From assembly GCA_024178355.1 (NCBI GenBank), contig JAMZNZ010000002.1:1097501-1161500 (forward strand): a stretch of 64,000 nucleotides of DNA, read 5' to 3'. Each line of letters opens with the position of its first letter. Position 1 is the first letter of the stretch. The notes below the pieces were generated by a model, which saw nothing but the letters and a program-made list of their open reading frames with translations, made no database searches and had not been told where the DNA came from. This stretch comes from Maricaulaceae bacterium EIL42A08. GTDB lineage: Bacteria; Pseudomonadota; Alphaproteobacteria; Caulobacterales; Maricaulaceae. This document shows positions 1 to 8,930 of this stretch, piece by piece. Made by a program: the position numbers and the translations under genes.

Positions 1-2530
1 GAACTTTGCCTTCGACGCTCTGTTCGGCCAGAACTTCGCCAACGGTCGCGGTAATATCGTGCTCGCCGTCTCCATCGAGGATGATACGGGCCTGACCTAT
101 GGCGAGCGCGACTGGTCGCGCGATAACGGCATCGACACGGTTCAGACCAACCCAGCCTTCCTGACCGACCCGAACGCCCCGACCCGCGCAATCGTCTCAG
201 ACCCGCGCTTCTGGCTGACCTCGCAGGAAGGCTCGATCGCACCGAGCTTTGGCGGACGCAGTACGATTTACGTCGATATCAACCAGAATGGCATCGCCGA
301 CTGTCAGGAATCACGCGGCGGCCAGGTAGGCTTCCTTGCCGGCTGCTGGCTGACCAATCCTGATGGCACGGTTCGCGTGAACCAGGACGGTACGGTGCTC
401 AATGGCCTGTGGGGCATCGGCGGTGACGGTGGTCGCCTGAATTTCAACCGCGACACCCTGTTCCCGGAGACGGACCGCGAAGTCATCAATCTGAACGCCA
501 ACTTTGACGTTACAGATACCTTCAACGTCATTTTTGAAGCCAAATATGTAAATGCTGAGTCCAGGAGTTTTGCAGAACAGGACACCTTCTACGACACCCT
601 GTTCATCAACCCGGACAACGCCTTCATCCCCGCTCAGCTGCAGCCTGTTGTGGCCAGCACCGGCTACCTGCTCCTGACCCAGGACCCGCTGGACTTCTCC
701 GACAACAACCCGTCGGTCTACACCCGTGAGACCACGCGTTTCGTCGCTGGTTTTGAATGGGAATTTGCTCCAGGCCACCTGCTGGAAGCGTCGGCAAATC
801 ACGGCGTCTTCAAGAACCAGTCGAACTATACCGGCCTCTATCTGGACCGTATCTTTGCCGCGATCGACTCTGTGGTTGATCCGGTGTCAGGCGAGATCGT
901 CTGCCGTTCCGATCTGGATCCGAATGCGTTCTACAACATTGACTACTTCACCGCAGGCAACGGGTTTGCTGACGGCGATTACTTCTCCAATCGCTACTAC
1001 TCGTTCACCCCGGGCGACGGCACCTGCCAGCCGCTGAACCCGTTTGGCACCTATTCAGCCAGCCCGGAAGCCCAGCAGTTTGTGACGTCGAATCTTGAAG
1101 ATCAGCTGGAAATCGAGCAGACGGTCTTCTCCGTCTTCGCCACGGGTGAGTTCGACTTTGCTGACTTCCTGCTTGATGGCCCGATCGGCTACGCCGCTGG
1201 CGGTGAATATCGTGAAGAGTCCAGCGACAACCAGCTTGACCCCCTAACCCTGGGCATCCTGCCGGCGAACTCCTCGCTGCAGCCTGGTGCCTTTGTCGGC
1301 GATGTGGATCCGTGGCTGAGCTCCTTCACCAGCATCGACAACACCCGCCAGTTCAACACTGCGGGCAGCTATGATGTGACGGACGTCTTCGTTGAATTGC
1401 GTCTGCCGATATTCATTGGCCGCTCCTTCGCTGAAGAGCTGACGATTGATGGTGCAATCCGTCAGGCGGAGTACTCCACGCTGGGCGATGCCACCACCTG
1501 GAAAGTCGGGGCGACCTGGACGCCGGTGAATGACATCACCTTCCGCGGAACCATTTCCGAAGCTGTGCGGGCTCCGAACATCTCCGAGCTGTTTGATCCT
1601 CAGCTTCCGATCTTCGTCAATGCCACGACCGACCCCTGTGATCCCGGCAACATCTCCAATGGCGGGGCTGTGCGTCTGGCCAACTGTATTGCCGACCTCC
1701 AGGCCGCTGGCGTGCCGCTGGCCGATATCCAGGACGGTGGTGGAAACTATATCTGGACGAACCCGCTGACCGGTCGTTTCTCCGGCGTGTCAGGTGGTAA
1801 CCCGGATCTCGGCGTCGAAACTGCAGAGACGTTCACTGTCGGTGCGGTGTTCCAGCCGAGCTTCTTTGAGGGCTTCTCTCTGACGGTCGACTACTGGGAT
1901 ATCACCATCGAGGACGCGATTTCGGCAGTGGGTGCCGCTGACATCCTCGAAGGCTGCCTGGACTCGTCCAACTATCCCGGCCTCGACTTCTGTTCGCTGT
2001 TCACCCGCCGTGCAGACGGTGGTCTGAACTTCCTGGAATCAGGCCAGATCAACTTCGCGGGCCTTGAAGCAACCGGCTACGACTTCGCCGCCAACTATGA
2101 CTTCGAAGTTGGGGTCAACGAGTTCGGCGTGGCGCTGGTGGGCTCCTACCAGGAGAAGCTGAACCGCTTCTTCAACCCGCTGGATCCGACCGACTTCAAC
2201 CCGGACATCGAAGAAATCCAGTTGCCGGAACTGTCGGGTAATCTGACCCTGAGCTGGGCACGTGGTCCGCTGTCGACCTCATTCCAGACCACCTATCAGA
2301 GCCGCCAGTTCGCCGCTGATATCGATGACTTCGATGAGCTGGGTGAGGCTGGCTTCTTTGATGAAGTCTTCATCTTCGATGCCAACGCCAGCTATGAGAT
2401 CAGCGATGTCTGGTCTGTCTATGGTGGTGTGAACAACATCGCGGACGAAGAGCCGTTCTCCACGCAGACCGCGTGGCCGGTCGGACCACGGGGTCGTTTC
2501 TTCTTCTTCGGCGTGAACTATCGTCGCTAA
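1..2530 (+). CDS. TonB-dependent receptor, C-terminal part (5' truncated)
   Basis: C-terminal portion of an outer-membrane TonB-dependent receptor, a gated barrel that imports scarce ligands (siderophores, cobalamin, glycans) with TonB-ExbB-ExbD energy. The frame is open from base 2; the start-like GTG at 59 is internal, so the signal peptide, TonB box and much of the plug lie upstream of the window. Seen: long alternating barrel strands rich in aromatic residues, the family motif EAVRAPNISELF about 500 residues after base 59, several loop cysteines, and a last strand RFFFFGVNYRR. The final residue is Arg instead of the usual aromatic, which is a mild oddity. A strong terminator follows directly and a TPR-sulfotransferase is next. 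The substrate cannot be told from this part. Confidence 0.95.
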   Translation, partial: NFAFDALFGQNFANGRGNIVLAVSIEDDTGLTYGERDWSRDNGIDTVQTNPAFLTDPNAPTRAIVSDPRFWLTSQEGSIAPSFGGRSTIYVDINQNGIADCQESRGGQVGFLAGCWLTNPDGTVRVNQDGTVLNGLWGIGGDGGRLNFNRDTLFPETDREVINLNANFDVTDTFNVIFEAKYVNAESRSFAEQDTFYDTLFINPDNAFIPAQLQPVVASTGYLLLTQDPLDFSDNNPSVYTRETTRFVAGFEWEFAPGHLLEASANHGVFKNQSNYTGLYLDRIFAAIDSVVDPVSGEIVCRSDLDPNAFYNIDYFTAGNGFADGDYFSNRYYSFTPGDGTCQPLNPFGTYSASPEAQQFVTSNLEDQLEIEQTVFSVFATGEFDFADFLLDGPIGYAAGGEYREESSDNQLDPLTLGILPANSSLQPGAFVGDVDPWLSSFTSIDNTRQFNTAGSYDVTDVFVELRLPIFIGRSFAEELTIDGAIRQAEYSTLGDATTWKVGATWTPVNDITFRGTISEAVRAPNISELFDPQLPIFVNATTDPCDPGNISNGGAVRLANCIADLQAAGVPLADIQDGGGNYIWTNPLTGRFSGVSGGNPDLGVETAETFTVGAVFQPSFFEGFSLTVDYWDITIEDAISAVGAADILEGCLDSSNYPGLDFCSLFTRRADGGLNFLESGQINFAGLEATGYDFAANYDFEVGVNEFGVALVGSYQEKLNRFFNPLDPTDFNPDIEEIQLPELSGNLTLSWARGPLSTSFQTTYQSRQFAADIDDFDELGEAGFFDEVFIFDANASYEISDVWSVYGGVNNIADEEPFSTQTAWPVGPRGRFFFFGVNYRR

Positions 2531-2560
2531 GACGGTCTGACACGACTGAACCGACTACAG

Positions 2561-2588
2561 ATGCGGGGGCGCAAGCCCCCGCATTTTT
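2561..2588 (+). terminator. Rho-independent terminator of the TonB receptor gene
   Basis: A perfect 10-bp stem (ATGCGGGGGC / GCCCCCGCAT) with a GCAA tetraloop is followed by a T run at 2584-2588, 30 bases after the receptor stop codon. It separates the receptor from the sulfotransferase gene whose start lies only a few bases further on. Confidence 0.9.
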
Positions 2589-2591
2589 GTT

Positions 2592-4412
2592 ATGGGTAGA
2601 GCCATGAACACCTCACACCCACTCTCAGACCTTCTGACACGGGTCGACGCGCTCATCGCTGACGGGCAGGCCGAGGCTGCCATCAAGCGCCTGCAGTCTG
2701 ATCTGGAGGCACGGCCGGATCACTTTGCGGGCTGGCTGACCCTCAGCCGCTTGTTATTTGACACCGAGCGCTACACAGAGGCGCTCAGCGCGACACGCAC
2801 CGCCGAGCAGATTGATCCGCTTAGCGGACACTTCCGACAGATCCAGCAGGCCATCCAGGCGCGCAACGCAGCCGCAGCCAGGACGACCGCTGAGGCCATG
2901 TTGCAAGCACAGCCTGGTCATCCGCGCGCCATCTTCACGCTGGGTCATTTATGCCTGAGTGCTGGCGACAGCGATGCTGCCCTTGAATTGCTTGACCTCG
3001 GCCTTGAAACCAGCCCGGCCGATCTTGCACTGCGCGCCATGCATATCGGTGCATTAGAACAGGCTGCACGCTACCGGGACGCCATCGCAGCAGCGCAGCA
3101 GATCACCCGCCTTGACCCGGGCTTTGATGCCAAGTGGCGCGAGATCACGCTGCTTCTGCGCTATGGTCAGAATGAAGACGCCCTGAAAGCCTGCGACAGG
3201 CTCGACGCCATGGCCGGGCTGAATGCATCGCATAAAGCTTCCATCGCGATGGTGCGCGCCCAACTGCTCCGTATCCTGGGCGACCGCAATGAAAGCATTG
3301 GTGCCTTTCAACAGAGCCTTGAGCTTAACCCCGCCAACGCAAACGCCTGGTGGGGGCTGGCAGATCTCAAGACCTACAAATTTACCGATCAGGACCGCGC
3401 AGCTTTAGAAAAGCTCATGGCGCGGCCAGGCCTACACCCGCAGGAAAAATGCATGGCTGCTTTCGCGCTTGCCAAAGCTGAAGAGCGCAAAGACGCCCCA
3501 TCCTCCACGATGGCGCGCTATCACGACGCGAACCAGCTTTACCCCGCCCGCAGCTTCAATGCTGAAGGCTTCAAGGCTGGCGTGGCACGCATAACCTCGC
3601 TGGTCACCCGCGAGGCGTTGAGCCAGCAAGCCAACCCACGCCCCAAGGCTCCCCGTCCGATTTTCGTTCTGGGCCTGCCGCGGTCTGGGTCAACGCTGGT
3701 GGAGCAAATTCTGGCGAGCCATTCGAGTGTCGAAGGCACAATGGAGCAACCCACCCTGCCCGCCATCAAGCAGAGAGCACACCTTATCTGCGCGCGTGAC
3801 ATGAAGGGCAGCTACCTGACCCATCTAGGCCAGCTTTCACCTGCGGTTCTGGACGATCTTGGGCAACGCTATCTGAATGGAAGTGACCTGTTCAGGCCGG
3901 AGGGTGCGCCATACTTTGTCGACAAGCTGCCCCATAATTTTGAGCATATCGGGCTTATTCACAAAATCCTGCCGGAAGCGGCAATTATCGACGTAAGGCG
4001 CAACCCGATGGACTGTGGCTACAGCCTCTACAAGCAGTACTTCACGCAGGGCGTGGAGTTCAGCTACAGCCTCGAAAACATCGCGCAATATTACAACGGC
4101 TATCTTCAACTTATGGATCATTGGGACAGCCTTCTTCCGGGGCGTGTCTTCCACCTTCAGTATGAGCAGCTTGTCCAGGAGCCGGAGACGGTAGTCAGGG
4201 CCTTGCTGGACCATATCGGCCTGGCGTTCGAGCCAGCCTGCCTTGATTTTCACAAAACCAGTCGGGCCGTACGCACCGCCTCAAGCGAGCAGGTCCGCCA
4301 GCCGCTGAACGCCAAAGGCGTGGGGGCGTGGAAGGCCGTCGCAGACGAGCTGGAACCCCTCAAAACCGCGCTTGGCGAGCCCACACTGAAGCGGTTTGCC
4401 CCCTGGCTATGA
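2592..4412 (+). CDS. TPR-repeat sulfotransferase
   Basis: Two-part protein of about 606 residues. Residues 10-260 form helical tetratricopeptide repeats (for example around 235-262, GAFQQSLELNPANANAWWGL). Residues 350-606 are a sulfotransferase domain of the Sulfotransfer_3 type: the 5'-phosphosulfate-binding loop LGLPRSGSTLVEQIL is at about 360-374 and a 3'-phosphate-binding segment IIDVRRNPMDCGYS follows. It should transfer sulfate from PAPS to an unidentified acceptor. There is no signal peptide, so it is probably cytoplasmic. A second ATG at 2604 is an equally possible start; neither has a good ribosome-binding site. Its 3' end overlaps the convergent DUF2339 gene by 6 bases. TonB receptor next to TPR-sulfotransferase is a pairing I recall from related alphaproteobacteria. 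Confidence 0.88.
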   Translation: MGRAMNTSHPLSDLLTRVDALIADGQAEAAIKRLQSDLEARPDHFAGWLTLSRLLFDTERYTEALSATRTAEQIDPLSGHFRQIQQAIQARNAAAARTTAEAMLQAQPGHPRAIFTLGHLCLSAGDSDAALELLDLGLETSPADLALRAMHIGALEQAARYRDAIAAAQQITRLDPGFDAKWREITLLLRYGQNEDALKACDRLDAMAGLNASHKASIAMVRAQLLRILGDRNESIGAFQQSLELNPANANAWWGLADLKTYKFTDQDRAALEKLMARPGLHPQEKCMAAFALAKAEERKDAPSSTMARYHDANQLYPARSFNAEGFKAGVARITSLVTREALSQQANPRPKAPRPIFVLGLPRSGSTLVEQILASHSSVEGTMEQPTLPAIKQRAHLICARDMKGSYLTHLGQLSPAVLDDLGQRYLNGSDLFRPEGAPYFVDKLPHNFEHIGLIHKILPEAAIIDVRRNPMDCGYSLYKQYFTQGVEFSYSLENIAQYYNGYLQLMDHWDSLLPGRVFHLQYEQLVQEPETVVRALLDHIGLAFEPACLDFHKTSRAVRTASSEQVRQPLNAKGVGAWKAVADELEPLKTALGEPTLKRFAPWL

Positions 4413-7052
4413 GCCTTGCATGGCCTGACCCTTTCCATCCCGATTGAAGACAAAGCGCTGATAAAACAGCGCCGTGCTCAGCAGGGTTGCACCCAGGCCG
4501 ATAAAGCTGGCCGCCCTCAAGGCTCCATCGAGCGCGCCCAGATCAAAAATGAACACTTTGACCAGGGCCGTGGCGAGGATCGCCAGTGAGCCAAAGCGCG
4601 CCAGTTGAGATCGCCTCAGTGTGCCGAGTATGAGCAGCCCCAGCGCATAAACCACCAGCGTCGCCGAATAGCTCCACATCTGGGCATCGGACACAGGCTC
4701 AGCATCGAACAGCACCGGTCCGGTGAAGGCGCGATGTGTTTCCAGAAGCGCCCAGACCAGTCCCAGCCCCATGGCCGCAATTGAAAGCGCCCGGCTCCAG
4801 CCTGGAAGGTCGGCGCGACTTTGTCCGAGCGCGCAGACAGCAAGCAGCAAGGCTGGCATCGCGAAGGCGGGTAGCAAGAGGTTCAGGACCGGCCATCCCG
4901 GCACGCTTGCGTCATTCAGCGCCCCAAGGCCAAGAAGGACTGCAAAGCTTCCCACAAGCAGGCCGCCCCAGCGCAGCAGATTCAAAACAAGTCCGGAGGC
5001 ATTGCGCCAGAAAAGACCAGCTGCGGCACCCAGATAGCTGATGGCATAGCCGGCAAATTCGCCGAGCCCGCCCTGCGGGCCCTCAAGGCTGCCGCCACCT
5101 GCGCTGTGGCGGATCAATAATCCCACCAGCGCAAAGCCGAGAAAGGCCGCCATGCCGCTCAAAGCGCGGGCGGTGTCCTGGCGTGCCTTCAACAGCCAGC
5201 CTGCACCCAGCAGAGCGACGATGGAGGGCAGGATGGAAAAGCTCAAGGCATTCAGCACCGGGCGGGTGGATATCGTCGCCTCGGTCAGCAAGTCCGGGCG
5301 CAACAGCACGACCACCGCCGCAGCACCGGTCACCACGCTGGCCCGGCGCAACAGCCACAGGTCAAAGCGGCGATACAGCACCGCCAGCGCCAGCGCGACA
5401 ACAGCGATGCCCGTGCCCAGCCATAGCCCGGAGAACGCAAACGCCACGCAAAGCACCATGAAGATGGCCGCTGCCAGCGCATAGACCGCCCCGGTCGCCG
5501 GGTGGGACCTGAACGCTTCATCACGCGCCGAAAGACGCTCCAGAGCCATGATATTCAACGCGGCGAGGCCAAAGGCGGCCATGGCCCAAAGCATCGGTGG
5601 ATCGAACGCCGTCATGCGCCAGGCCGCGATCATGAAAGCAGCGGGCGCAAACAGCGCAGAGACGAGGGCGACCGGTGCCTGCACCTGAAGTCGCGGCAGC
5701 AGCAACCAGCCCGCCCCCGCATAAAGCACAGCGAGCGTTGCAGCGAAGGAAGGCACCTGCCCCACCCAGGGCGTCCAAAGCGCCATCGCACCCAGCGAGG
5801 TCGCCGCGCTGATTATCACAAACAGACTATACCCGGCCCTGCGCCAGGTCGCGAACAGGCCCATGCCGCCAAACAGGCTGAGCACTGGCACCGCAACCGG
5901 ATCAAGACCGTGATCGATGGTGTGTAAAAGGATCAGCGCCGACGCGCCCAGCCAGAACAGGTGAGCCACAGCAAAGGCTTCGCCGTGGATACGGAAGACC
6001 GGCGTGCGCGCCTCACCGGCCTCGCTTTTCAGCCACATAAGCGGGTCATGGGCCTGGTGCTGGCCAAACAGGGCCGCCAACCCTGCCAAAGCCAGCGCAT
6101 AGACCGGAACGGCCCACTGGCTGTGCACCGACGGATCAAAGAAGCCGAGCAGGCCCCACAGCATCGCACCGGCCAGCGCCAGCATCGACACAAACGGCCA
6201 GCCGCGCACGCGGATCATCCCCAGCGCACCGGCGGTGACTGCAAACGCATAGGGCAGAAGCATCAAGGGCGAGCCACCATCCGCGCCGGTAAAAAACGGG
6301 CCGACATAGGCCCCCATAAGTCCCAGCGCCGCGAGCGCCGGGCCATACATCCACGCTAGCGCCACGGCGAGTGCGGCTATGGCCGCAAACAGAACAAAGA
6401 TGATCGGTGGAGGCAGGAGCGCGTAGAGAACTCCAGCCGCCAGTGTTGCGCCAAACAGGGTGATCACCCCTGCCCCGGCCATGATGGACGGTAGGTGGCG
6501 AACCGCGGTTTGCGCCTCCTGGACCACGTTGAGCGCACGGGCACGGTAGGAGCCGGCAATCAGTCCCACACCCAGAAGACCGGCCAGAACCGTGCGTGCG
6601 GTGGGCCCGAACCAGCCCGCATCAATGGCAACGCGAACGAGGAACAGTCCGCCGAGCGCCAACGCCAAGGCCCCGGCCCACACCATCCAGTTGGCCGCGA
6701 TCCTGCGTTCCCAGTCGATGCGGGGTGGCTTGATGGCGGCTTCAGCAGCCGGGCGATCCGCAGCCCGCGCGGGCTCAAGGTCTGGTTCAGGCGCAGACTG
6801 GGGTTCTGGATCTGGGACCGCTTCGGGTTCCGGCTCCAGTTTCGGGCCGGTGTCATCCAGCGGTGCGATGAAAGGCTCATGGGCTTCAGCCGCAACCGGC
6901 TTGCCCGCCTGAAGCGCAGCGATCTTCTGCTCAGCCGTGCTGAGACGCTTGTGCAGAGAGGACGCCCGGACCGCGGCCACAACGGCCAGAACCGGTACGA
7001 CAAGAAAGAAAAACGCAGCCAGTAAAACCAGCAGGAAGAGACCTTCGCCCAT
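4407..7052 (-). CDS. DUF2339 polytopic membrane protein
   Basis: About 881 residues. An N-terminal membrane anchor (residues 4-28) is followed by a short coiled segment (LHKRLSTAEQKIAALQAG), a Pro/Glu-rich linker to about residue 110, and then some two dozen hydrophobic helices to the C-terminus. This order (anchor, coil, acidic linker, many membrane spans) is that of the DUF2339 family, inner-membrane proteins of unknown function. It starts with ATG at 7052, 144 bases downstream of fliE on the same strand; nothing visible ties it functionally to the flagellum. The gap (7053-7196) holds only a 7-bp hairpin at 7081-7101 without a T tract. Confidence 0.85.
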   Translation of the reverse strand: MGEGLFLLVLLAAFFFLVVPVLAVVAAVRASSLHKRLSTAEQKIAALQAGKPVAAEAHEPFIAPLDDTGPKLEPEPEAVPDPEPQSAPEPDLEPARAADRPAAEAAIKPPRIDWERRIAANWMVWAGALALALGGLFLVRVAIDAGWFGPTARTVLAGLLGVGLIAGSYRARALNVVQEAQTAVRHLPSIMAGAGVITLFGATLAAGVLYALLPPPIIFVLFAAIAALAVALAWMYGPALAALGLMGAYVGPFFTGADGGSPLMLLPYAFAVTAGALGMIRVRGWPFVSMLALAGAMLWGLLGFFDPSVHSQWAVPVYALALAGLAALFGQHQAHDPLMWLKSEAGEARTPVFRIHGEAFAVAHLFWLGASALILLHTIDHGLDPVAVPVLSLFGGMGLFATWRRAGYSLFVIISAATSLGAMALWTPWVGQVPSFAATLAVLYAGAGWLLLPRLQVQAPVALVSALFAPAAFMIAAWRMTAFDPPMLWAMAAFGLAALNIMALERLSARDEAFRSHPATGAVYALAAAIFMVLCVAFAFSGLWLGTGIAVVALALAVLYRRFDLWLLRRASVVTGAAAVVVLLRPDLLTEATISTRPVLNALSFSILPSIVALLGAGWLLKARQDTARALSGMAAFLGFALVGLLIRHSAGGGSLEGPQGGLGEFAGYAISYLGAAAGLFWRNASGLVLNLLRWGGLLVGSFAVLLGLGALNDASVPGWPVLNLLLPAFAMPALLLAVCALGQSRADLPGWSRALSIAAMGLGLVWALLETHRAFTGPVLFDAEPVSDAQMWSYSATLVVYALGLLILGTLRRSQLARFGSLAILATALVKVFIFDLGALDGALRAASFIGLGATLLSTALFYQRFVFNRDGKGQAMQGS

Positions 7053-7196
7053 GGCGATCCCCCGACACCTCTTCCTTCCCTCACCGACAGACTATCGGTG
7101 ATTGCGGCAAGATTGTGAAGCCACGCGCGCACTACGCCGCAGGGGTGTTTTGTCTGAGGTTTAATGTAAGGGGCGCAAAGGCCGACGCCGCAGCCC

Positions 7197-7499
7197 TTAG
7201 ATCGGCATGCGCAGAATGTCCTGATAGGCGCGGATGACCTGATCGCGGACGGCCACAACGGTTTCCAGCTGGACTTCGGCGGCGGCGACAGCCGTCACCA
7301 CGTCCACCAGTTCAGCCTGGCCGGTGGCGGCCTGGGCGGTCAGGGTTTCAGCGGTTCCGATGGTTTGCTCCACCGAGCCGATGGCGTCCTTGACCATGGC
7401 TTCAAAGCCCGCACCGTCGGCAGGCTGGGCTGGCGTAACGCCCGCAGCAGGGCTTGCCCCTTGGGCGGCGGCATAGGCGCGCAGTGCAGCAAGATCCAT
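7197..7499 (-). CDS. fliE: Flagellar hook-basal body protein FliE
   Basis: A 100-residue protein, the usual FliE length. FliE joins the MS ring (FliF) to the proximal rod and is exported early by the flagellar type III system. Seen: an Ala-rich N-terminus, the family core GAGFEAMVKDAIGSVEQTI, and the C-terminal helix VRDQVIRAYQDILRMPI, which ends in the characteristic I-x-x-MP-I. The ATG is preceded by GGGAG at good spacing. It is the last gene of the flgB-flgC-fliE run, 13 bases after flgC. Confidence 0.95.
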   Translation of the reverse strand: MDLAALRAYAAAQGASPAAGVTPAQPADGAGFEAMVKDAIGSVEQTIGTAETLTAQAATGQAELVDVVTAVAAAEVQLETVVAVRDQVIRAYQDILRMPI

Positions 7500-7512
7500 G
7501 GCTTAAGCTCCC

Positions 7513-7926
7513 TTAGCGGCGCAGCAGGTCGAGCGTGCGCTCAAGCATGCGGCGGGTGCCCTCCACCATGGTCAGATTCGCTTCGTATGACCGCTGAGCA
7601 TCGCGCATGTCCATCAGTTCGATGAGCGAGGACACGTTCGGATACTTCACATAGCCCTCGTCATTGGCCGCCGGGTGGCCAGGCTCATAGACGAGACGGA
7701 ACTCGCTTTGGTCAGCACGCACATCGCTCATGCGGACCACGCGCCCGTTCACCTCGCGATTGAGCTCGGCCTCGAAGACCGGAATCTGGCGGCGATAGGG
7801 ATCGGCGTCCGGCGTCTGGCCCGTGCTTTCAGCATTGGCAACGTTTTCCGCGATGATGCGCATACGCGCCGATTGTGCCCGAAGGCCGGCGGCAGCGATC
7901 TGGAGTGTTTCTGAGGCCTTATCCAT
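7513..7926 (-). CDS. flgC: Flagellar basal-body rod protein FlgC
   Basis: A 137-residue proximal rod subunit. The N-terminus has the rod/hook signature (AAAGLRAQSARMRIIAENVA) and the C-terminus the matching helix (YEANLTMVEGTRRMLERTLDLL), which pack together as a coiled pair in rod proteins. The YVKYPNV motif in the middle is typical of FlgC. The gene lies between flgB and fliE in the same direction with gaps of 20 and 13 bases, so the three are very likely one operon. Confidence 0.96.
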   Translation of the reverse strand: MDKASETLQIAAAGLRAQSARMRIIAENVANAESTGQTPDADPYRRQIPVFEAELNREVNGRVVRMSDVRADQSEFRLVYEPGHPAANDEGYVKYPNVSSLIELMDMRDAQRSYEANLTMVEGTRRMLERTLDLLRR

Positions 7927-7946
7927 AGCTTATGAGGCTCCCACGA

Positions 7947-8360
7947 TTACTGACCGGGCGGCCGGGCGGCCATGCGGATCAGGTTAAGACTTTTCTGATA
8001 TAGACTTAGCGCGGTTTCGTAGCGCATGCGGTTTTCATTCGCGCGCACCATCTGTTCCTCGATCACGACCGAGTTGCCGTTGGCGGTGGTTTCGCTGTCC
8101 GGGGTCGCTTCGGGGCGGAAGCCGCTGCTCATGCCGCCACCTTGAGCGCCGAAGTGACGCGGATCGGTGGTGCGGAGCCCGCCACCCGACTGGCCCTGCC
8201 CGGCAAGCACGCGTTCAAACTGGCTCTGCGACACGTCGGACGGGGTGAAGCCCGGCGTGTTGGCGTTGGCCACGTTTTCCGCAATCGTGCGCTGGCGGGC
8301 ATTGTGATAGCCCAGCATTGTGCGGAGCGTATCGAGCACGTTGATGTCGGCAGGGTTCAT
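7947..8360 (-). CDS. flgB: Flagellar basal-body rod protein FlgB
   Basis: A 137-residue rod protein, first gene of the flgB-flgC-fliE operon. Seen: N-terminal rod motif (TMLGYHNARQRTIAENVANA) with the NTPGF turn after it, a Gly/Ser-rich exposed middle, and a C-terminal helix ENRMRYETALSLYQKSLNLI. The ATG at 8360 follows a purine-rich AAGGGCGG. The operon reads away from a divergent promoter region shared with fliO; that region holds a perfect CtrA-type box. Confidence 0.96.
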   Translation of the reverse strand: MNPADINVLDTLRTMLGYHNARQRTIAENVANANTPGFTPSDVSQSQFERVLAGQGQSGGGLRTTDPRHFGAQGGGMSSGFRPEATPDSETTANGNSVVIEEQMVRANENRMRYETALSLYQKSLNLIRMAARPPGQ

Positions 8361-8425
8361 TTTAAACCGCCCTTGAGAATCACTTGTGTGAGCCGCTTTT
8401 CCACGATCAAAGTGGGCTGCGCCGG

Positions 8426-8450
8426 TTAAGACAGCATTAACCCCGCTTAA
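8426..8450. promoter_or_regulatory. CtrA-type box between flgB and fliO
   Basis: TTAAGACAGCATTAA at 8426-8440 is an exact match to the CtrA consensus TTAA-N7-TTAA. A third TTAA at 8447-8450 follows with 6 bases spacing. On the minus strand the arrangement reads TTAA-N7-TTAACC towards flgB. In Caulobacter and relatives CtrA activates early (class II) flagellar operons from such boxes. The placement between two divergent flagellar operons supports function, although no binding data exist here. Confidence 0.75.
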
Positions 8451-8534
8451 CGCGATGGCCGACTCCGGCTAGCTCTTTTGGCTGTGCCTGTGCGCCTGGC
8501 GCACGCCCAAGCCAATACAAGCGAGCCACCAACC

Positions 8535-8930
8535 GTGGATATCCTTGATTTCTCCCGCTATTTCGCAGCGCTCCTGGTCGTTCTGGGGCTGCTGGGGGGA
8601 TTCGCGATCATTGTGCGTCGCGGCTGGCTGCCCGGCAGTTTTCCAGCTTTGGCAAACCTGTCAGGCCCGCGCCAGAAGCGCCGCCTGCAGGTGACCGAAA
8701 GCCTGATCCTCGATCCACGCCGCCGCGTCGTCATCGTCAAGGCCGATGAGGAGGAGCATGTCCTGCTGCTCGGGCCGGAGCGCGAGACGCTTCTGACGAC
8801 CCGGCCAGCGAAGGAAGAACCGGTTTTTGAACCGGAGATGCCCGACGATGTACTTCTGGACGCCAGCGCAGATGACGCTCCAGACCCTGAGACCGAACCT
8901 GCCCCCCAGCGCCATGAGGCGTCGGCATGA
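8535..8930 (+). CDS. fliO: Flagellar biosynthetic protein FliO
   Basis: Small membrane protein of the flagellar export gate; FliO helps FliP assemble. One membrane span (FAALLVVLGLLGGFAIIVRR) is followed by a short basic, beta-rich segment (RLQVTESLILDPRRRVVIVKAD) typical of FliO and an acidic tail. I prefer the GTG at 8535 (GTGGATATCC), which places the membrane helix near the N-terminus as usual. A TTG at 8478 would add 19 residues and reach into the promoter region. Its stop overlaps the fliP start (ATGA), implying coupled translation. Confidence 0.8.
   Translation: MDILDFSRYFAALLVVLGLLGGFAIIVRRGWLPGSFPALANLSGPRQKRRLQVTESLILDPRRRVVIVKADEEEHVLLLGPERETLLTTRPAKEEPVFEPEMPDDVLLDASADDAPDPETEPAPQRHEASA

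Noticed and set aside
7081-7101. TCACCGA/TCGGTGA foldback between fliE and the DUF2339 gene
   Set aside because: Seven base pairs without T tract or known site; insufficient for a call.
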